Below, piece after piece: positions 54,919-63,884 of a stretch of DNA of 64,000 bases; position 1 is the first letter of the stretch, and the number at the start of each line of letters is the position of its first letter. The stretch comes from Synechococcus sp. Cruz-7E5 (GTDB lineage Bacteria > Cyanobacteriota > Cyanobacteriia > PCC-6307 > Cyanobiaceae), in contig NZ_JAGQCE010000007.1 in NCBI RefSeq assembly GCF_024345995.1, positions 1-64,000 on the forward strand, in the 5' to 3' direction. The notes below the pieces were generated by a model. It did not search any database and had not been told where the DNA came from. It worked only from the letters and a program-made list of their open reading frames with translations. Made by a program: the position numbers and the translations under genes.

Positions 54919-55182
54919 TCATCGATGGACATCTCCTCTGTGGCCGACCTTAACAACGTCGACAACGCGCGACTTATCATCGACAGAGTAGATTACCCGA
55001 TAGTTGCCTTGACGGACACGATAAAGGTTCTGCCTGCCCGCGAGCTTTTCAGATCCTGAAGGCCGCGGTTGGGCAGCTAGCGATTTGACTTTCTCAATCA
55101 ATCGACCCAGAGTCGCTTTATCAGGTATTGCCTGAAGTTCTTTAGCAGCCGATGGCTTAATCGTGAGGCTATAGTCGGCCAC
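54919..55182 (-). CDS. RelE/ParE family toxin
   Basis: GTG 55182 gives 87 aa: MADYSLTIKPSAAKELQAIP, LGRLIEKVKSLAAQPRPSGS, LAGRQNLYRVRQGNYRVIYS and VVDVVKVGHRGDVHR. These are the RelE superfamily fold and its C-terminal basic residues (Arg of YRVIYSV, GHR) used for mRNA cleavage on the ribosome. The gene overlaps the antitoxin gene by 14 bases and comes second, as usual for relBE-like operons. Confidence 0.88.
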   Translation of the reverse strand: MADYSLTIKPSAAKELQAIPDKATLGRLIEKVKSLAAQPRPSGSEKLAGRQNLYRVRQGNYRVIYSVDDKSRVVDVVKVGHRGDVHR

Positions 55183-55399
55183 AATCTCTTAGGCTTGTGA
55201 CAAACTCTTCGAAGCTAGAGCTTGACTCAGCCTGCCTCTGTTCAGCATCCTTCAAATCGTCCGCATCTTCGACCAATGTCATGCGAACTGCCTCATTGAC
55301 CATGTCCGAAATTGAGCGGTTACATGCAGCGGCTCTCAGTCGCAGTGCACGATGCACATGCGCGTCGAAGTAGATGGTAGCCCGCTTCGTTTCATCCAT
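55169..55399 (-). CDS. Ribbon-helix-helix type antitoxin
   Basis: ATG 55399 is preceded by AAGGA four bases upstream; the earlier frame from 55426 adds nine residues. The 76-aa protein begins MDETKRATIYFDAHVHRAL, a short beta strand for DNA contact, then SISDMVNEAVRMTL, the RHH helices. The acidic C-terminal half (EDADDLKDAEQRQAESSSSF) would wrap the toxin. It should repress its own operon; tandem GTCAAGAC repeats lie upstream. Confidence 0.85.
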   Translation of the reverse strand: MDETKRATIYFDAHVHRALRLRAAACNRSISDMVNEAVRMTLVEDADDLKDAEQRQAESSSSFEEFVTSLRDCGRL

Positions 55400-55421
55400 T
55401 CCTTGAGCCAAGCGCTTTAAC

Positions 55422-55437
55422 GTCAAGACGTCAAGAC
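55422..55437. promoter_or_regulatory. Tandem 8-bp repeat upstream of RHH antitoxin
   Basis: Two adjacent copies of GTCAAGAC begin 23 bases before the antitoxin ATG. On the coding strand each contains TTGAC, so they may form a -35 element and an operator together. RHH antitoxins commonly bind short repeats at this position. Confidence 0.4.
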
Positions 55438-55847
55438 GGTGGCGCTACCGGCTTTCTTCTGATCCTTCGAACACTGCCCCTGAGTGGCAGGCAAGACGCA
55501 ACCGCTATCGAAACCGACTTGACTGTGGTCTTTCTACTCCAGGGGCTTGTTCGACAGGTGTTGCCTCTCCACGGGCATCGTTTACAGGCCTGAGCATCGC
55601 CAGTAGTACTCAGACCGCATCCGCTTCGATTCTCACACTGGTGCTTGATTTCAGCCCTAAGACCATGATCATCTTGTGATTAGTGCCAACACAGAATCCG
55701 AGGGTTCCTGGTATTGGGTGTTACAGTAATTGTTCAACCGGCTGGATTCCTTCCATCCGAGAGCGTTAGCTTCTCCCGCATGATAGTGCCCAACAGCTGA
55801 CATTGACCAAGCCTCGATGCTGGCAGTTTCAGCCGTCACGAAGAGAC
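55438..55847. other. 400-bp intergenic region
   Basis: Between the toxin-antitoxin pair and the His-rich exporter I see no coding frame, RNA structure or repeat that I can support. GC is lower than in the following genes. The 60-codon minus-strand frame at 55669-55851 looks random. Confidence 0.35.
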
Positions 55848-56966
55848 TCAAAGTCCCTGGCTGTGACCATGCCGGTGATGCACATCACTGACGTGGGCGT
55901 GCTCGTGCTCAATCGGGAGATGCTGATGCTCATGGGCATGCCAGTAAGCCCGTTGTGGGTTGGCTGGGCCGTTGTCATCGCCAGGGTGGTTGTGGCTGTG
56001 GTGGGGGTCACCGCCGGCGGGGTCGTGGCGGTGACGGTGGGCATGGTGGAGCGCTTGGTGCCGATGCCAGTGGGAATGGTCTTCCTTGATCAGCAGGGCG
56101 ACGCCGAGCAGCATGGCGGCTGACGCCATCGCCATACCGCTGGTGAAGGCCTCACGCAGCACCAGCAGGGAGAACAGCAGACCCACGAAGGGTGCCGTGG
56201 AAAACACGAGAGCTTCGCGGGCCGCCCCCAGGTGACGAAGCGCCAGCAGATCCAGCCAGATCGAGAGCCCATAGCCGCCACTGCCGATGGCCAGCACCGC
56301 CAACAGAGCTGGCCAGGCTGGCAGCGTCTGGCCGGCCGCTAGGGCCAGCAGGAGCATGGGGCCTGAGGCCCCAATCGCCTTGAGCAGGGCGATCTGCAGG
56401 GGGTCGCGCAGGCTCAGGCGCTGGCTGAGGTTGTTGTCGATCCCCCAGGCCAGGCAGGCGCCGGCGATCAGGACGGTGCCCTGCAGGGTGGCTCCGTGCA
56501 GAGAGCTCTCCGTGAGCAGCACGGCACCGGAGAGGATCAGCACGGCAGCGATCAACCCCCTGCGGCTGAGGTGCTCACGTCCGATCAGCACCGCGATCAG
56601 CAGCGTGAACACTGCTTCCAGGTTCAGCAGCAGCGAGGCGGAGCCCGCCGAAAGCAGGGTGAGACCCTGGACCAGGCAGATCGGACCAACCATCCCCCCC
56701 AGAACGGTGAGCCCCAGCAGCGGTGGCAGGTCACGGCGCTGCACCGGTGACTCCTGCTGCTGATGACCACGGAACCCACGCACCACCAGCAGTGCGAAGG
56801 CGGCCCCGCTGTAGAGGAGCGCCGCGATCATCAGCGGCGAACCTGCTCCGCTCACCACGCTGATCAACGGAGCGCTGAGGCCGAAGAACAGTGCGGCCAG
56901 CAGGCCAGCGATCAGCCCATGCCGCTGGGGGCTTGTGCTGATCACTGTGGGACGGTCGCTCCCCAT
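55848..56966 (-). CDS. EamA/DMT family exporter with histidine-rich C-terminal tail
   Basis: The 372-aa protein has ten predicted helices in two EamA repeats (GLIAGLLAALFFGLSAPLIS; EALVFSTAPFVGLLFSLLVL). The last 79 residues are hydrophilic and contain 24 histidines (HSHWHRHQALHHAHRHRH; HAHEHQHLPIEHEHAH), likely binding Ni2+, Co2+, Zn2+ or Cu2+. Four bases after the RND pump gene on the same strand, it is probably the third gene of a metal-efflux operon and may export metal or a metal complex. Exact substrate unknown. Confidence 0.82.
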   Translation of the reverse strand: MGSDRPTVISTSPQRHGLIAGLLAALFFGLSAPLISVVSGAGSPLMIAALLYSGAAFALLVVRGFRGHQQQESPVQRRDLPPLLGLTVLGGMVGPICLVQGLTLLSAGSASLLLNLEAVFTLLIAVLIGREHLSRRGLIAAVLILSGAVLLTESSLHGATLQGTVLIAGACLAWGIDNNLSQRLSLRDPLQIALLKAIGASGPMLLLALAAGQTLPAWPALLAVLAIGSGGYGLSIWLDLLALRHLGAAREALVFSTAPFVGLLFSLLVLREAFTSGMAMASAAMLLGVALLIKEDHSHWHRHQALHHAHRHRHDPAGGDPHHSHNHPGDDNGPANPQRAYWHAHEHQHLPIEHEHAHVSDVHHRHGHSQGL

Positions 56967-56970
56967 GGCC

Positions 56971-59900
56971 TCAAGCCTCGCGCAGGGCTGGCTTGAGGCG
57001 AGGCAGCAACCAGCCGCCGAAGCGGGCGTAGAGGGCCGGCAGCACCAGCAGGGTGAGGATGGTGGAGGTGATCAAGCCACCGAGCACCACAATCGCCAGC
57101 GGTTGCAGGATCTCGTTGCCCGCCCCGAAGGCCAACGCCAGCGGCAACATGCCCAGGGCGGAGGTGAGAGCCGTCATCAGGATCGCGTTGAGGCGCTGCA
57201 GGCTGCCGGCGCGGATCACCTCCTTGAGCTCCATGCCTTCGGCGTGTCTGCGGTTGTAGTTGTCCACCAGCAGCAGGCCGTTGCGCACTGCCACCCCGAA
57301 CAGGGTGATGAACCCAATCAGGGAGGCCACCGAAAGCACACCGCCGGTGAGCAGGATGGCCACCAGGCCACCGACAAGGGCCAGGGGCAGATTGATCAGG
57401 ATGGCAATCGTGGCCGGCAGAGATTTGACGGACACGAACATCAACACGGCAATTACCACCGTGGCCAGCAAGCTGTAGAGCACCAGGTTGGCGGTGGCAC
57501 GCTCCTCTGATTCGAACTGCCCGCCGTAGCGGATCAAGTAGCCGCTTGGCAGCTTGATCTTGTTGTCGATCGTCTTTTGAATGTCGCCGACGACAGTGCC
57601 CAGTGGCCGGCCACTGACGTTGGCAGACACCACGATCAAGCGGGATACATCCTCCCGGTTCACCACATTGGCGCCCAGTCCGTTGTCAATCCGGGCAAGG
57701 GATCCAAGCGGCAGCATGGTGCCCGCGGGGGTAGTGATCGGAATAGCCCGTAGGGCATCGAGGCTGTTACGGGATTGCTCTGGCAGCATCACCACCACAT
57801 CGGTCCGATCGGTGCCGTTGCTCACCACCTGGCCCACCGTCTTGCCGTTGAGGGCGATCTCCACCGCATCAGCGAGTTGCTGCATCGTCAGTCCGTTGGC
57901 GGTGGCGGCCTTGCGATCGAAAGCGATCTGCACCTGCTGGATGGGCAACTGGGGTTCGAGCTGCAGATCCACGACTCCCTCGATCGGCTCGATCGCATCA
58001 CGCACCTGCTCGCCGATCCTGCGCAGCTCCGCCAGGTCGGGCCCGTAGATCTTGATCGCGATGGCGCTGCGCACCCCCGAGAGAACCTCATCCATGCGGT
58101 GGGAGATGAAGCCGCCGATGTTGGGTGCCACGCCGGGCAGCTTCAGGAAGGCTTCACGGAGTGCGGCGATGGCGGCAGGGCGATCCTGCATCGCCGCATC
58201 GCTCAACTCCACATCCACATGGGCCAAGTTGACGCCTGCCCCATCGGCATCTCCCGGGGCCCGGCCGGTACGCACCTGCACCCACTCAAACAGTGGACTG
58301 GCCTTGAGGGTATTGGACAAGGCCAAACCGGCGCGGTTGGTCATCTCAAGGGAGACCCCGGGGTAGAGCACCATCGAGTTCACCAGGGATTTCTCGCGGA
58401 ACTCCGGCAGGAACACCCGCCCGAGGCTGGGGAGGATGGCGCAGGCCAGCACCACCACGGCCAGGGCCACGGCCAGCACCCGCTTGGGTGAGATCAGCGC
58501 CATCTCCAGCATTGGCCGATAGGCCCTCTCGGCCCAGTTGGCGATCCAGGTGTTCTCGGCGGGGAGCCGTGTGTTCGCCAGCAGAATCCCGCAGAGCGCT
58601 GGCGAGAGGGTGAGTGCCACCAGGGTGGAGGCGGCGATCGAAAGCAGATAGGCCAGGCCCATCGGCGCGAAGATCCGCCCTTCCACTCCGGTGAGGCTGA
58701 AGATCGGCGCGAACACCACCGCTATGATGACGGTGGAGAGAATCACCGGCTGGCGCACCTCCACCGAGGTTTCGTACACCACCTGCAGGGGATTCTTTGG
58801 CTGGTTGGACACCTGGTTGCGGCGCAGCCCGCTGTAGCAGTTCTCCATGTCCACGATCGAATCGTCGACCACAGAGCCGATCGCCACCACCAGGCCACCG
58901 AGGGTCATGGTGTTGATCTCCAGCCCAAAGGCGCGCATCAGCATCAGGCCGATCAGCAGCGACAGGGGGATGGCGCTGAGGGTGATCACGGCGGTGCGCC
59001 AGTTCATCAGGAACAGCACCATCACCACCGAGACGATCGCGATGCCTTCGATCAGAGAACCACTGACGTTCTTGATCGCCGTATCAATGAAACTGGCCTG
59101 CCGGAAGGTGCGCTGCACCTGAATATCGCTCGGCAGGGTCTTGCTGAGGGCGGCGATTCGCTCTTCCACCTCGCGGGTCACCCTTGGCGTGTCGATATCG
59201 GGCTGCTTGTTGATCATCAGCACCACGGCCGGCTTGCCGTTGAAGCTGCCATCGCCGCGCTTGAGGGCGCTGGCCAGCTGAACTTCGGCGACATCACCGA
59301 GCCGGAGCGATTGGCCATTGCTGCCTGTCACCACGGAATCGGCGAGATCCTCGGGACTGCTGGCCTGGCCGCTGGCGCGGATCAGCTTCTCCTGCCCGCC
59401 CGCGATCAAAAAACCGCCGGGTGCATTGGAGCTTGCTGCTGCAGCCGCCTCAGCCACGGCCTGCAGCGAAACATTACGTGCCTGCAGTTGCTTGGGATCG
59501 ATCTGAATCTGCTGCTGGGCCTCCTCACCGCCGTAGAGGGTCACCTGGGAGACACCGGGCACCGCCAGGATCTGGTGGTTGAAGGTGGTGGCGACGATTC
59601 GCCGCAGCTCCATCGGCGTGGTGGGACCGCCACCCTTCAATGTGAATGCGTACTGCAGGATCGTGCCCAGCGGCGACACCAGCGGCGAGATGGCCGGGGC
59701 GCTGGCATTGGCGGGCAGCTCCGCCTCAATCTGTTGCAGGCGTTCCGCCACCGATTGGCGGGCCCGGTTGATGTCGGCGTTCTGATCAAACACCACCTGA
59801 ACCATCGAGAGCCCCACCTTCGAGGAGGAGCGCACGGTTTCCACTCCCGGCAGTCCGTTGACGGCCGATTCGATCGGCACGGTGATGCGCTGCTCCACCT

Positions 59901-60090
59901 CTTCCGGTGCCAGGCCATCGGCGGTGGTCTGCACATCTACCTGGGGAGGGGCGAACTGGGGGAAGACATCCAGGGGCATGCGGCTGAGGATCGAAAGGCC
60001 CCAGAGCGTGATCAGGATGGCGGCCACAACCACCAGCCAACGTCTGGCGATCGATGTGCGCAGCGTCTGGTTGAGCAGGCTTTCAAACAT
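56971..60090 (-). CDS. Heavy-metal efflux RND pump (CusA/CzcA family)
   Basis: The 1039-aa inner-membrane pump has the HME-RND layout: helix 1 (RRWLVVVAAILITLWGLSIL), large periplasmic loops (ADGLAPEEVEQRITVPIESA, LPGVETVRSSSKVGLSMVQV) and helix 4 with GSVVDDSIVDMEN, whose acidic residues relay protons. It exports Cu/Ag, Co/Ni/Zn or Cd ions driven by protons. Metal specificity cannot be read with confidence. The adaptor-like gene precedes it and the His-tailed exporter follows; no TolC-like gene is present. Confidence 0.93.
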   Translation of the reverse strand: MFESLLNQTLRTSIARRWLVVVAAILITLWGLSILSRMPLDVFPQFAPPQVDVQTTADGLAPEEVEQRITVPIESAVNGLPGVETVRSSSKVGLSMVQVVFDQNADINRARQSVAERLQQIEAELPANASAPAISPLVSPLGTILQYAFTLKGGGPTTPMELRRIVATTFNHQILAVPGVSQVTLYGGEEAQQQIQIDPKQLQARNVSLQAVAEAAAAASSNAPGGFLIAGGQEKLIRASGQASSPEDLADSVVTGSNGQSLRLGDVAEVQLASALKRGDGSFNGKPAVVLMINKQPDIDTPRVTREVEERIAALSKTLPSDIQVQRTFRQASFIDTAIKNVSGSLIEGIAIVSVVMVLFLMNWRTAVITLSAIPLSLLIGLMLMRAFGLEINTMTLGGLVVAIGSVVDDSIVDMENCYSGLRRNQVSNQPKNPLQVVYETSVEVRQPVILSTVIIAVVFAPIFSLTGVEGRIFAPMGLAYLLSIAASTLVALTLSPALCGILLANTRLPAENTWIANWAERAYRPMLEMALISPKRVLAVALAVVVLACAILPSLGRVFLPEFREKSLVNSMVLYPGVSLEMTNRAGLALSNTLKASPLFEWVQVRTGRAPGDADGAGVNLAHVDVELSDAAMQDRPAAIAALREAFLKLPGVAPNIGGFISHRMDEVLSGVRSAIAIKIYGPDLAELRRIGEQVRDAIEPIEGVVDLQLEPQLPIQQVQIAFDRKAATANGLTMQQLADAVEIALNGKTVGQVVSNGTDRTDVVVMLPEQSRNSLDALRAIPITTPAGTMLPLGSLARIDNGLGANVVNREDVSRLIVVSANVSGRPLGTVVGDIQKTIDNKIKLPSGYLIRYGGQFESEERATANLVLYSLLATVVIAVLMFVSVKSLPATIAILINLPLALVGGLVAILLTGGVLSVASLIGFITLFGVAVRNGLLLVDNYNRRHAEGMELKEVIRAGSLQRLNAILMTALTSALGMLPLALAFGAGNEILQPLAIVVLGGLITSTILTLLVLPALYARFGGWLLPRLKPALREA

Positions 60091-60132
60091 GGGAATGGGT
60101 TGAGTGGCGGTAGAAAGCGCAGGCTTCGGGTG

Positions 60133-60726
60133 TCAGTTCTTCTTCCCAAGGCGGGAGGCCACGACCACACCGCCCACCACCACCACCGCAGCACCGGCCC
60201 CAATCACCAGGGGGTTGAGGCCTGCGGCGGTCGAGGGCGCGGCCGCGGCTGGGTTGGCTGGGGCATCAGAAGCAGCAGCGGGGGGTTCCCCACTGGCGGC
60301 CACGGCGCTCTGGCTCTTCTTCGATTCCGCGTAGAGCGAGAGGGCCCCCTGGGTCACCACGTTGTCTCCCGGCGAGATGCTGCCGTCGGTGATTTCGATC
60401 TGATCGCCCTTGCTGGCGCCGGTCTGGAGGAACACCGGGTCGTAGGTGGTGCCGCTTTTCACGAACGCCAGGGGCTTGCCATCGGCATCCACCACCGCAG
60501 CGACCGGAATCGAAATCACACCGCCGACTTCCGTGGCAGGGGCGGTGGTGATACCCAGCATGGAATCGATCTCGGCGCTGGCCTTCACCTGGCGCACATT
60601 CCCCTGCTGCTGAAACTCATCGCCATGGCCCACATGGGCCATTGCTGGTTGGATACTGCCGAGGGCCAGGATGCCGAGGGTCATGGTTCCGAGGCTGAGG
60701 CTGGTGGCCAGAAGAAGGGCGCGCAT
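60133..60726 (-). CDS. Minimal RND adaptor-like protein with C-terminal membrane anchor
   Basis: ATG 60726 (MRALLLATSLSLGTMTLGIL) has a signal peptide cleaved near AMA, leaving a mature N-terminus HVGHGDEFQQQG. Residues about 65-130 match only the membrane-proximal domain of CusB/CzcB adaptors (ISIPVAAVVDADGKPLAFVK, ITDGSISPGDNVVTQGALSL). The alpha-hairpin, lipoyl and beta-barrel parts are absent. An Ala/Pro linker leads to a C-terminal helix (PLVIGAGAAVVVVGGVVVAS) ending in KKN. At 197 aa it is about half normal size. It is the first gene of the pump operon. Confidence 0.75.
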   Translation of the reverse strand: MRALLLATSLSLGTMTLGILALGSIQPAMAHVGHGDEFQQQGNVRQVKASAEIDSMLGITTAPATEVGGVISIPVAAVVDADGKPLAFVKSGTTYDPVFLQTGASKGDQIEITDGSISPGDNVVTQGALSLYAESKKSQSAVAASGEPPAAASDAPANPAAAAPSTAAGLNPLVIGAGAAVVVVGGVVVASRLGKKN

Positions 60727-60849
60727 GCTGCTGCTGCCGCGAGGGCAGGACAAGGACCCGCCGAGGATGCCGCAAGGGGGATGAAAAACAGGTGAAACCG
60801 TTTGTGCTGCCTAGGATCAGCCCCGATCTCTGTCCCATTGCCCAGGCCT

Positions 60850-61554
60850 ATGCCCCAGCGCATCCTGTTGGTCGAGGACGAAGAGGAGCTGGCCGCTGCG
60901 ATCCAGGCGGTGCTCAGGGCTAAGCAGCATGTCGTTGATCACGTGGCGGAGGGCCTGGGGGCCTGGAGCTTGATCCGCAGCGAGCTGGCCACCTACAACC
61001 TGCTGATCGTCGATTGGATGCTGCCGGGTCTTTCAGGACCTGAACTCTGCCGTCGGGTGCGCGGGGCAGGCCTCACCCTGCCGGTGCTGATGCTCACGGC
61101 CCTGGCCGACACCAGCCACCGGGTGCAGGGCCTTGATGCCGGCGCCGACGACTACCTGAGCAAGCCCTTCGCCATGGAGGAACTGCTGGCGCGGATCCGG
61201 GCGCTGCAGCGGCGTCAGCCCAACTACCGCGAGCTGCAGCTCAGCTGCGGGCCCTATGTGCTGGATCCGGCCGAGGGCTGTCTCACCGTGCAGCAGGGAG
61301 ATGAAACCAGCAGGATCACGTTGTCCGCCAAGGAACTCCAGCTGATGGCCTACTTCATGGAGCATCCGCAGGAGATCATCTCGGGATCACGGCTGCGGAC
61401 CCAGCTCTGGTCGCTGGATGAGGATCCGATCAGCAATGTGGTCGCGGCCCAGGTGCGTCTGCTGAGGCGCAAGATCGCCAGCCACGGGCTGGCATCTCCG
61501 ATCGAGACCGTGCCCTCCAAGGGCTATCGCTTCGATCCCGATCCGGAGCCATAG
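60850..61554 (+). CDS. OmpR-family response regulator (NrsR/RppA-like)
   Basis: ATG 60850 (MPQRILLVEDEEELAAAIQA) gives 234 aa. The receiver domain has the acidic pair at ED, the phospho-Asp in LLIVDWMLPGLSG, and conserved Thr/Ala and Lys (TALADTSHRVQGLDAGADDY, LSKPFAMEEL). A winged-helix OmpR domain follows (TLSAKELQLMAYFMEHPQEI, SNVVAAQVRLLRRKI). It diverges from the pump operon by about 120 bases and precedes its kinase, so it most likely controls the metal-efflux genes. Confidence 0.92.
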   Translation: MPQRILLVEDEEELAAAIQAVLRAKQHVVDHVAEGLGAWSLIRSELATYNLLIVDWMLPGLSGPELCRRVRGAGLTLPVLMLTALADTSHRVQGLDAGADDYLSKPFAMEELLARIRALQRRQPNYRELQLSCGPYVLDPAEGCLTVQQGDETSRITLSAKELQLMAYFMEHPQEIISGSRLRTQLWSLDEDPISNVVAAQVRLLRRKIASHGLASPIETVPSKGYRFDPDPEP

Positions 61555-61565
61555 GAAGGCTCACC

Positions 61566-62942
61566 ATGGCCAAGCCTGGACCCATCCCCCGCAGCCGCCT
61601 GCGACTGGCGGCTGTCTACCTGGGGGTGATCGGGGTGATTCTCTATGGCGCGGGCCTTGGCATGTTTGGCCTGCTGATGCGTGCCAACTGGTCCGCCCTC
61701 GAGCGCGAGGTGGAAACCCTGGCCGGCACCTTGCATGACAGTCTCAAGCCGTTGTTGCCGGAAGAAGCCAGGCCCTCTCCCCAGCTGGCTGCGGTGCTTC
61801 CCGGCCTTTGTCTGGTAAGCGATCCCTGTCCGTCACCCCCCTCACTGATCTCGCGCCATGCAGTGAGCGTCACGGACCCGGAGCGGTTCTACCTGCGCCT
61901 GCTGGATCCCCGTGGCGTTCTGATCGCCCATTCCCCGGGATCGCCAAGTCGTTCGCCCCGAGCCAAGGCTGAACGCCTCGACCCCGCCTGGTCGGTGGAG
62001 GAGGGGCCAGGGGGCGATCGCTTTCTCCAGTATTCGATCCACCTGCACCGTTCCCACACACCAAATCATTCAGGCGCGAATGCACTGGAGCTGGATTGGG
62101 GCTATCTGGAGATCGGGCGCAGCCTGCGCGGACTGGACGCGGAACGGGAACGGCTCTGGTGGGCAACCCAGACGATTGTGGTGCTCGCCCTGCTGGTGGC
62201 GGGCCTGGCCAGCTGGTGGCTGTCTGGTCTGGCGATGCGGCCACTGCTGGCGGCGTACCGGCAGCAGGAGCAGTTCACCGCCGATGCAGCCCACGAACTG
62301 CGCGCACCTCTGGCCAACCTGCTGGCCGTTGTGGAAGCCCACAGGGCGCAGCCTCCGGCTGACGCCGTTGCCAGGGAGCAGATGCTGGCGGCGGTCCACG
62401 GGCAGGGTCTACGGCTGAGCCGTTTGATCGCTGACCTGCTGCTGTTGGCCCGGCTCGATGGTCACGAGGCCGCAGCGGCAGTGCAGCCCTGCTCCTTGGC
62501 TGAGATCGCGCACGATCTGCAGGAGGAGACCAGCGAGGCGGCGGCGACAGCACAAGTGCAGCTGCGTCTGCTGGGTGGTGAAGTGGATCTCCATGTGTTG
62601 GGAGTGGAATCGGAGCTCTATCGGCTCGTGTCCAACCTGCTCCTGAACGCGATCCAATACACGCCCCCAGGCGGAGAGGTGTTGCTGAGACTCAGTCGCG
62701 AGGGAACCTATGGGTGGTTGCAGGTACAGGACAGCGGTATCGGCATTACCCCGGCGGATCAAGAACGTATCTTCGATCGCTTCTTTCGCAGTGATCCCGG
62801 TCGTTCCCGCCGTCAGGGCGGCACCGGCCTTGGTCTCTCAATCGTGGCCGCGATCGTGCGCCGCCATCACGGACAGATCTCGGTGGACTCCAAGGTTGGC
62901 TCCGGCAGTGTCTTTTCCGTGAAGCTCCCACTGGCTGGCTGA
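61566..62942 (+). CDS. Sensor histidine kinase (NrsS/RppB-like)
   Basis: The 458-aa kinase has helix 1 (LAAVYLGVIGVILYGAGLGM), a periplasmic sensor region of about 140 residues with CLVSDPC and several His (HLHRSHTPNHSG) that could bind metal, helix 2 (TIVVLALLVAGLASWWLSGL), HisKA with the phospho-His in DAAHELRAPLANLL, and an ATPase domain (N box NLLLNAIQYTPPGG, G1 DSGIGITPADQERIF, G2 GGTGLGLSIV). It pairs with the regulator 11 bases upstream. Confidence 0.9.
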   Translation: MAKPGPIPRSRLRLAAVYLGVIGVILYGAGLGMFGLLMRANWSALEREVETLAGTLHDSLKPLLPEEARPSPQLAAVLPGLCLVSDPCPSPPSLISRHAVSVTDPERFYLRLLDPRGVLIAHSPGSPSRSPRAKAERLDPAWSVEEGPGGDRFLQYSIHLHRSHTPNHSGANALELDWGYLEIGRSLRGLDAERERLWWATQTIVVLALLVAGLASWWLSGLAMRPLLAAYRQQEQFTADAAHELRAPLANLLAVVEAHRAQPPADAVAREQMLAAVHGQGLRLSRLIADLLLLARLDGHEAAAAVQPCSLAEIAHDLQEETSEAAATAQVQLRLLGGEVDLHVLGVESELYRLVSNLLLNAIQYTPPGGEVLLRLSREGTYGWLQVQDSGIGITPADQERIFDRFFRSDPGRSRRQGGTGLGLSIVAAIVRRHHGQISVDSKVGSGSVFSVKLPLAG

Positions 62943-63447
62943 GGTCCGTGGATGGCTGAGAAGACCCTGCCTCCTCCCAAAGAGATGGAAACCCGATCAC
63001 ATTGGCGTGGTACAGATCTCTATGAAGCCATGGAATGATGCATCTCTTTCAATAAGTGATTGGGCGCAATACCTGCAGAGAGGCATAGAGACCACTTTTT
63101 ACCCTATCTTTCAGGCTCATTATCCTGTTTCACAGGGGACAGAAGTCGGAGATGCTTCCATGAACGGGAATTGCAACGCCATGGGTACCGCAGATTAGAT
63201 GTTCTATTCTGGATGAGCCCAAGGTCTCAGATTATAAAGAGTATCGAGCCATTGGGTGACCCGCCTTACTGCCTGGCCAAAGGCATGTTGGCAGCAGAGC
63301 CAAGGAAAGGCAGAGTTTCCTTTTTGGATTTCATGGCATGACTCACATCCCTCGAACGCCCAAGATCAGCGGAGGGAAGCCCAATCATTCTTCAGCCATC
63401 TTTGGCTCCGGCCGCTGAATCTTGATGTTGGACAGCCGTTGAGTTCG
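62943..63447. other. 500-bp lower-GC gap without a supported gene
   Basis: Between the histidine kinase and hicA the composition drops to roughly even GC. The short frames on both strands (for example 63007-63198 and 63060-63341, plus strand) show no motif and differ from genes in codon use. I see no inverted repeat or transposase motif. It may be eroded foreign DNA attached to the hicAB pair. Confidence 0.35.
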
Positions 63448-63672
63448 TCATAGAAGGTCTTGCAATTCAGTTCTTGAGAGCTTGACATCACGAACGATGC
63501 TTGCCAAGAGGCCAGGCCCCAACGTTTCATTCGAATGAACGGGAACAACTGTCGTTCTTCCATCCAGGTGCTTAAGGAAATGGTGGCTCCCTCTTACCCT
63601 GATTTCTTCAAAACCAATTCTCTTCAAGGCTGCGATGAGAGTCTTTCCTGAAATCGCAGAATATCTCGTCAC
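63448..63672 (-). CDS. hicA: HicA mRNA interferase toxin
   Basis: The 74-aa protein opens MTRYSAISGKTLIAALKRIG and has FEEIRVRGSHHFLKHLDGRT with the catalytic His of the dsRNA-binding fold (GSHH), then VVPVHSNETLGPGLLASIVR, a common HicA ending. It cleaves mRNA independently of the ribosome unless bound by HicB. The start overlaps the hicB stop by four bases. The order antitoxin-then-toxin is the reverse of the most common hicAB order. Confidence 0.92.
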   Translation of the reverse strand: MTRYSAISGKTLIAALKRIGFEEIRVRGSHHFLKHLDGRTTVVPVHSNETLGPGLLASIVRDVKLSRTELQDLL

Positions 63673-63884
63673 ACTTCAACGGTAACCCGTTGTACTCCTA
63701 CAAAATCAAGCGACTCAGGATGAGTGCCCGCAACTTCCAGGCAAAGCTCAATGGCTTCCTTGATTCGCTCCATTAATTGATCCAAAGATTTAGCTTGCGT
63801 ATGGCAACCGGGAAGAGCAGGGACGGTCGCCACAAAGAAGCCTTCTGAATCTTTTTCGACTACTACATCAAACTGTCTAGACAT
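63669..63884 (-). CDS. hicB: HicB antitoxin
   Basis: ATG 63884 has a near-ideal GGAGGTGA six bases upstream, which decides the start over the longer frame from 63935. The 71-aa protein is MSRQFDVVVEKDSEGFFVAT, then VPALPGCHTQAKSLDQLMER and IKEAIELCLEVAG, the partial RNase H-like HicB fold. No C-terminal DNA-binding domain is present. It neutralises HicA and is the first gene of the pair. Confidence 0.92.
   Translation of the reverse strand: MSRQFDVVVEKDSEGFFVATVPALPGCHTQAKSLDQLMERIKEAIELCLEVAGTHPESLDFVGVQRVTVEV

Noticed and set aside
59311-60795. 494-codon open frame antisense to the RND pump and adaptor genes
   Set aside because: Gly/His/Arg-rich composition typical of a GC-driven shadow; the other strand encodes clear RND motifs.
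62943-63447. Possible insertion-sequence remnant
   Set aside because: No terminal inverted repeats, target duplication or transposase motif could be read.
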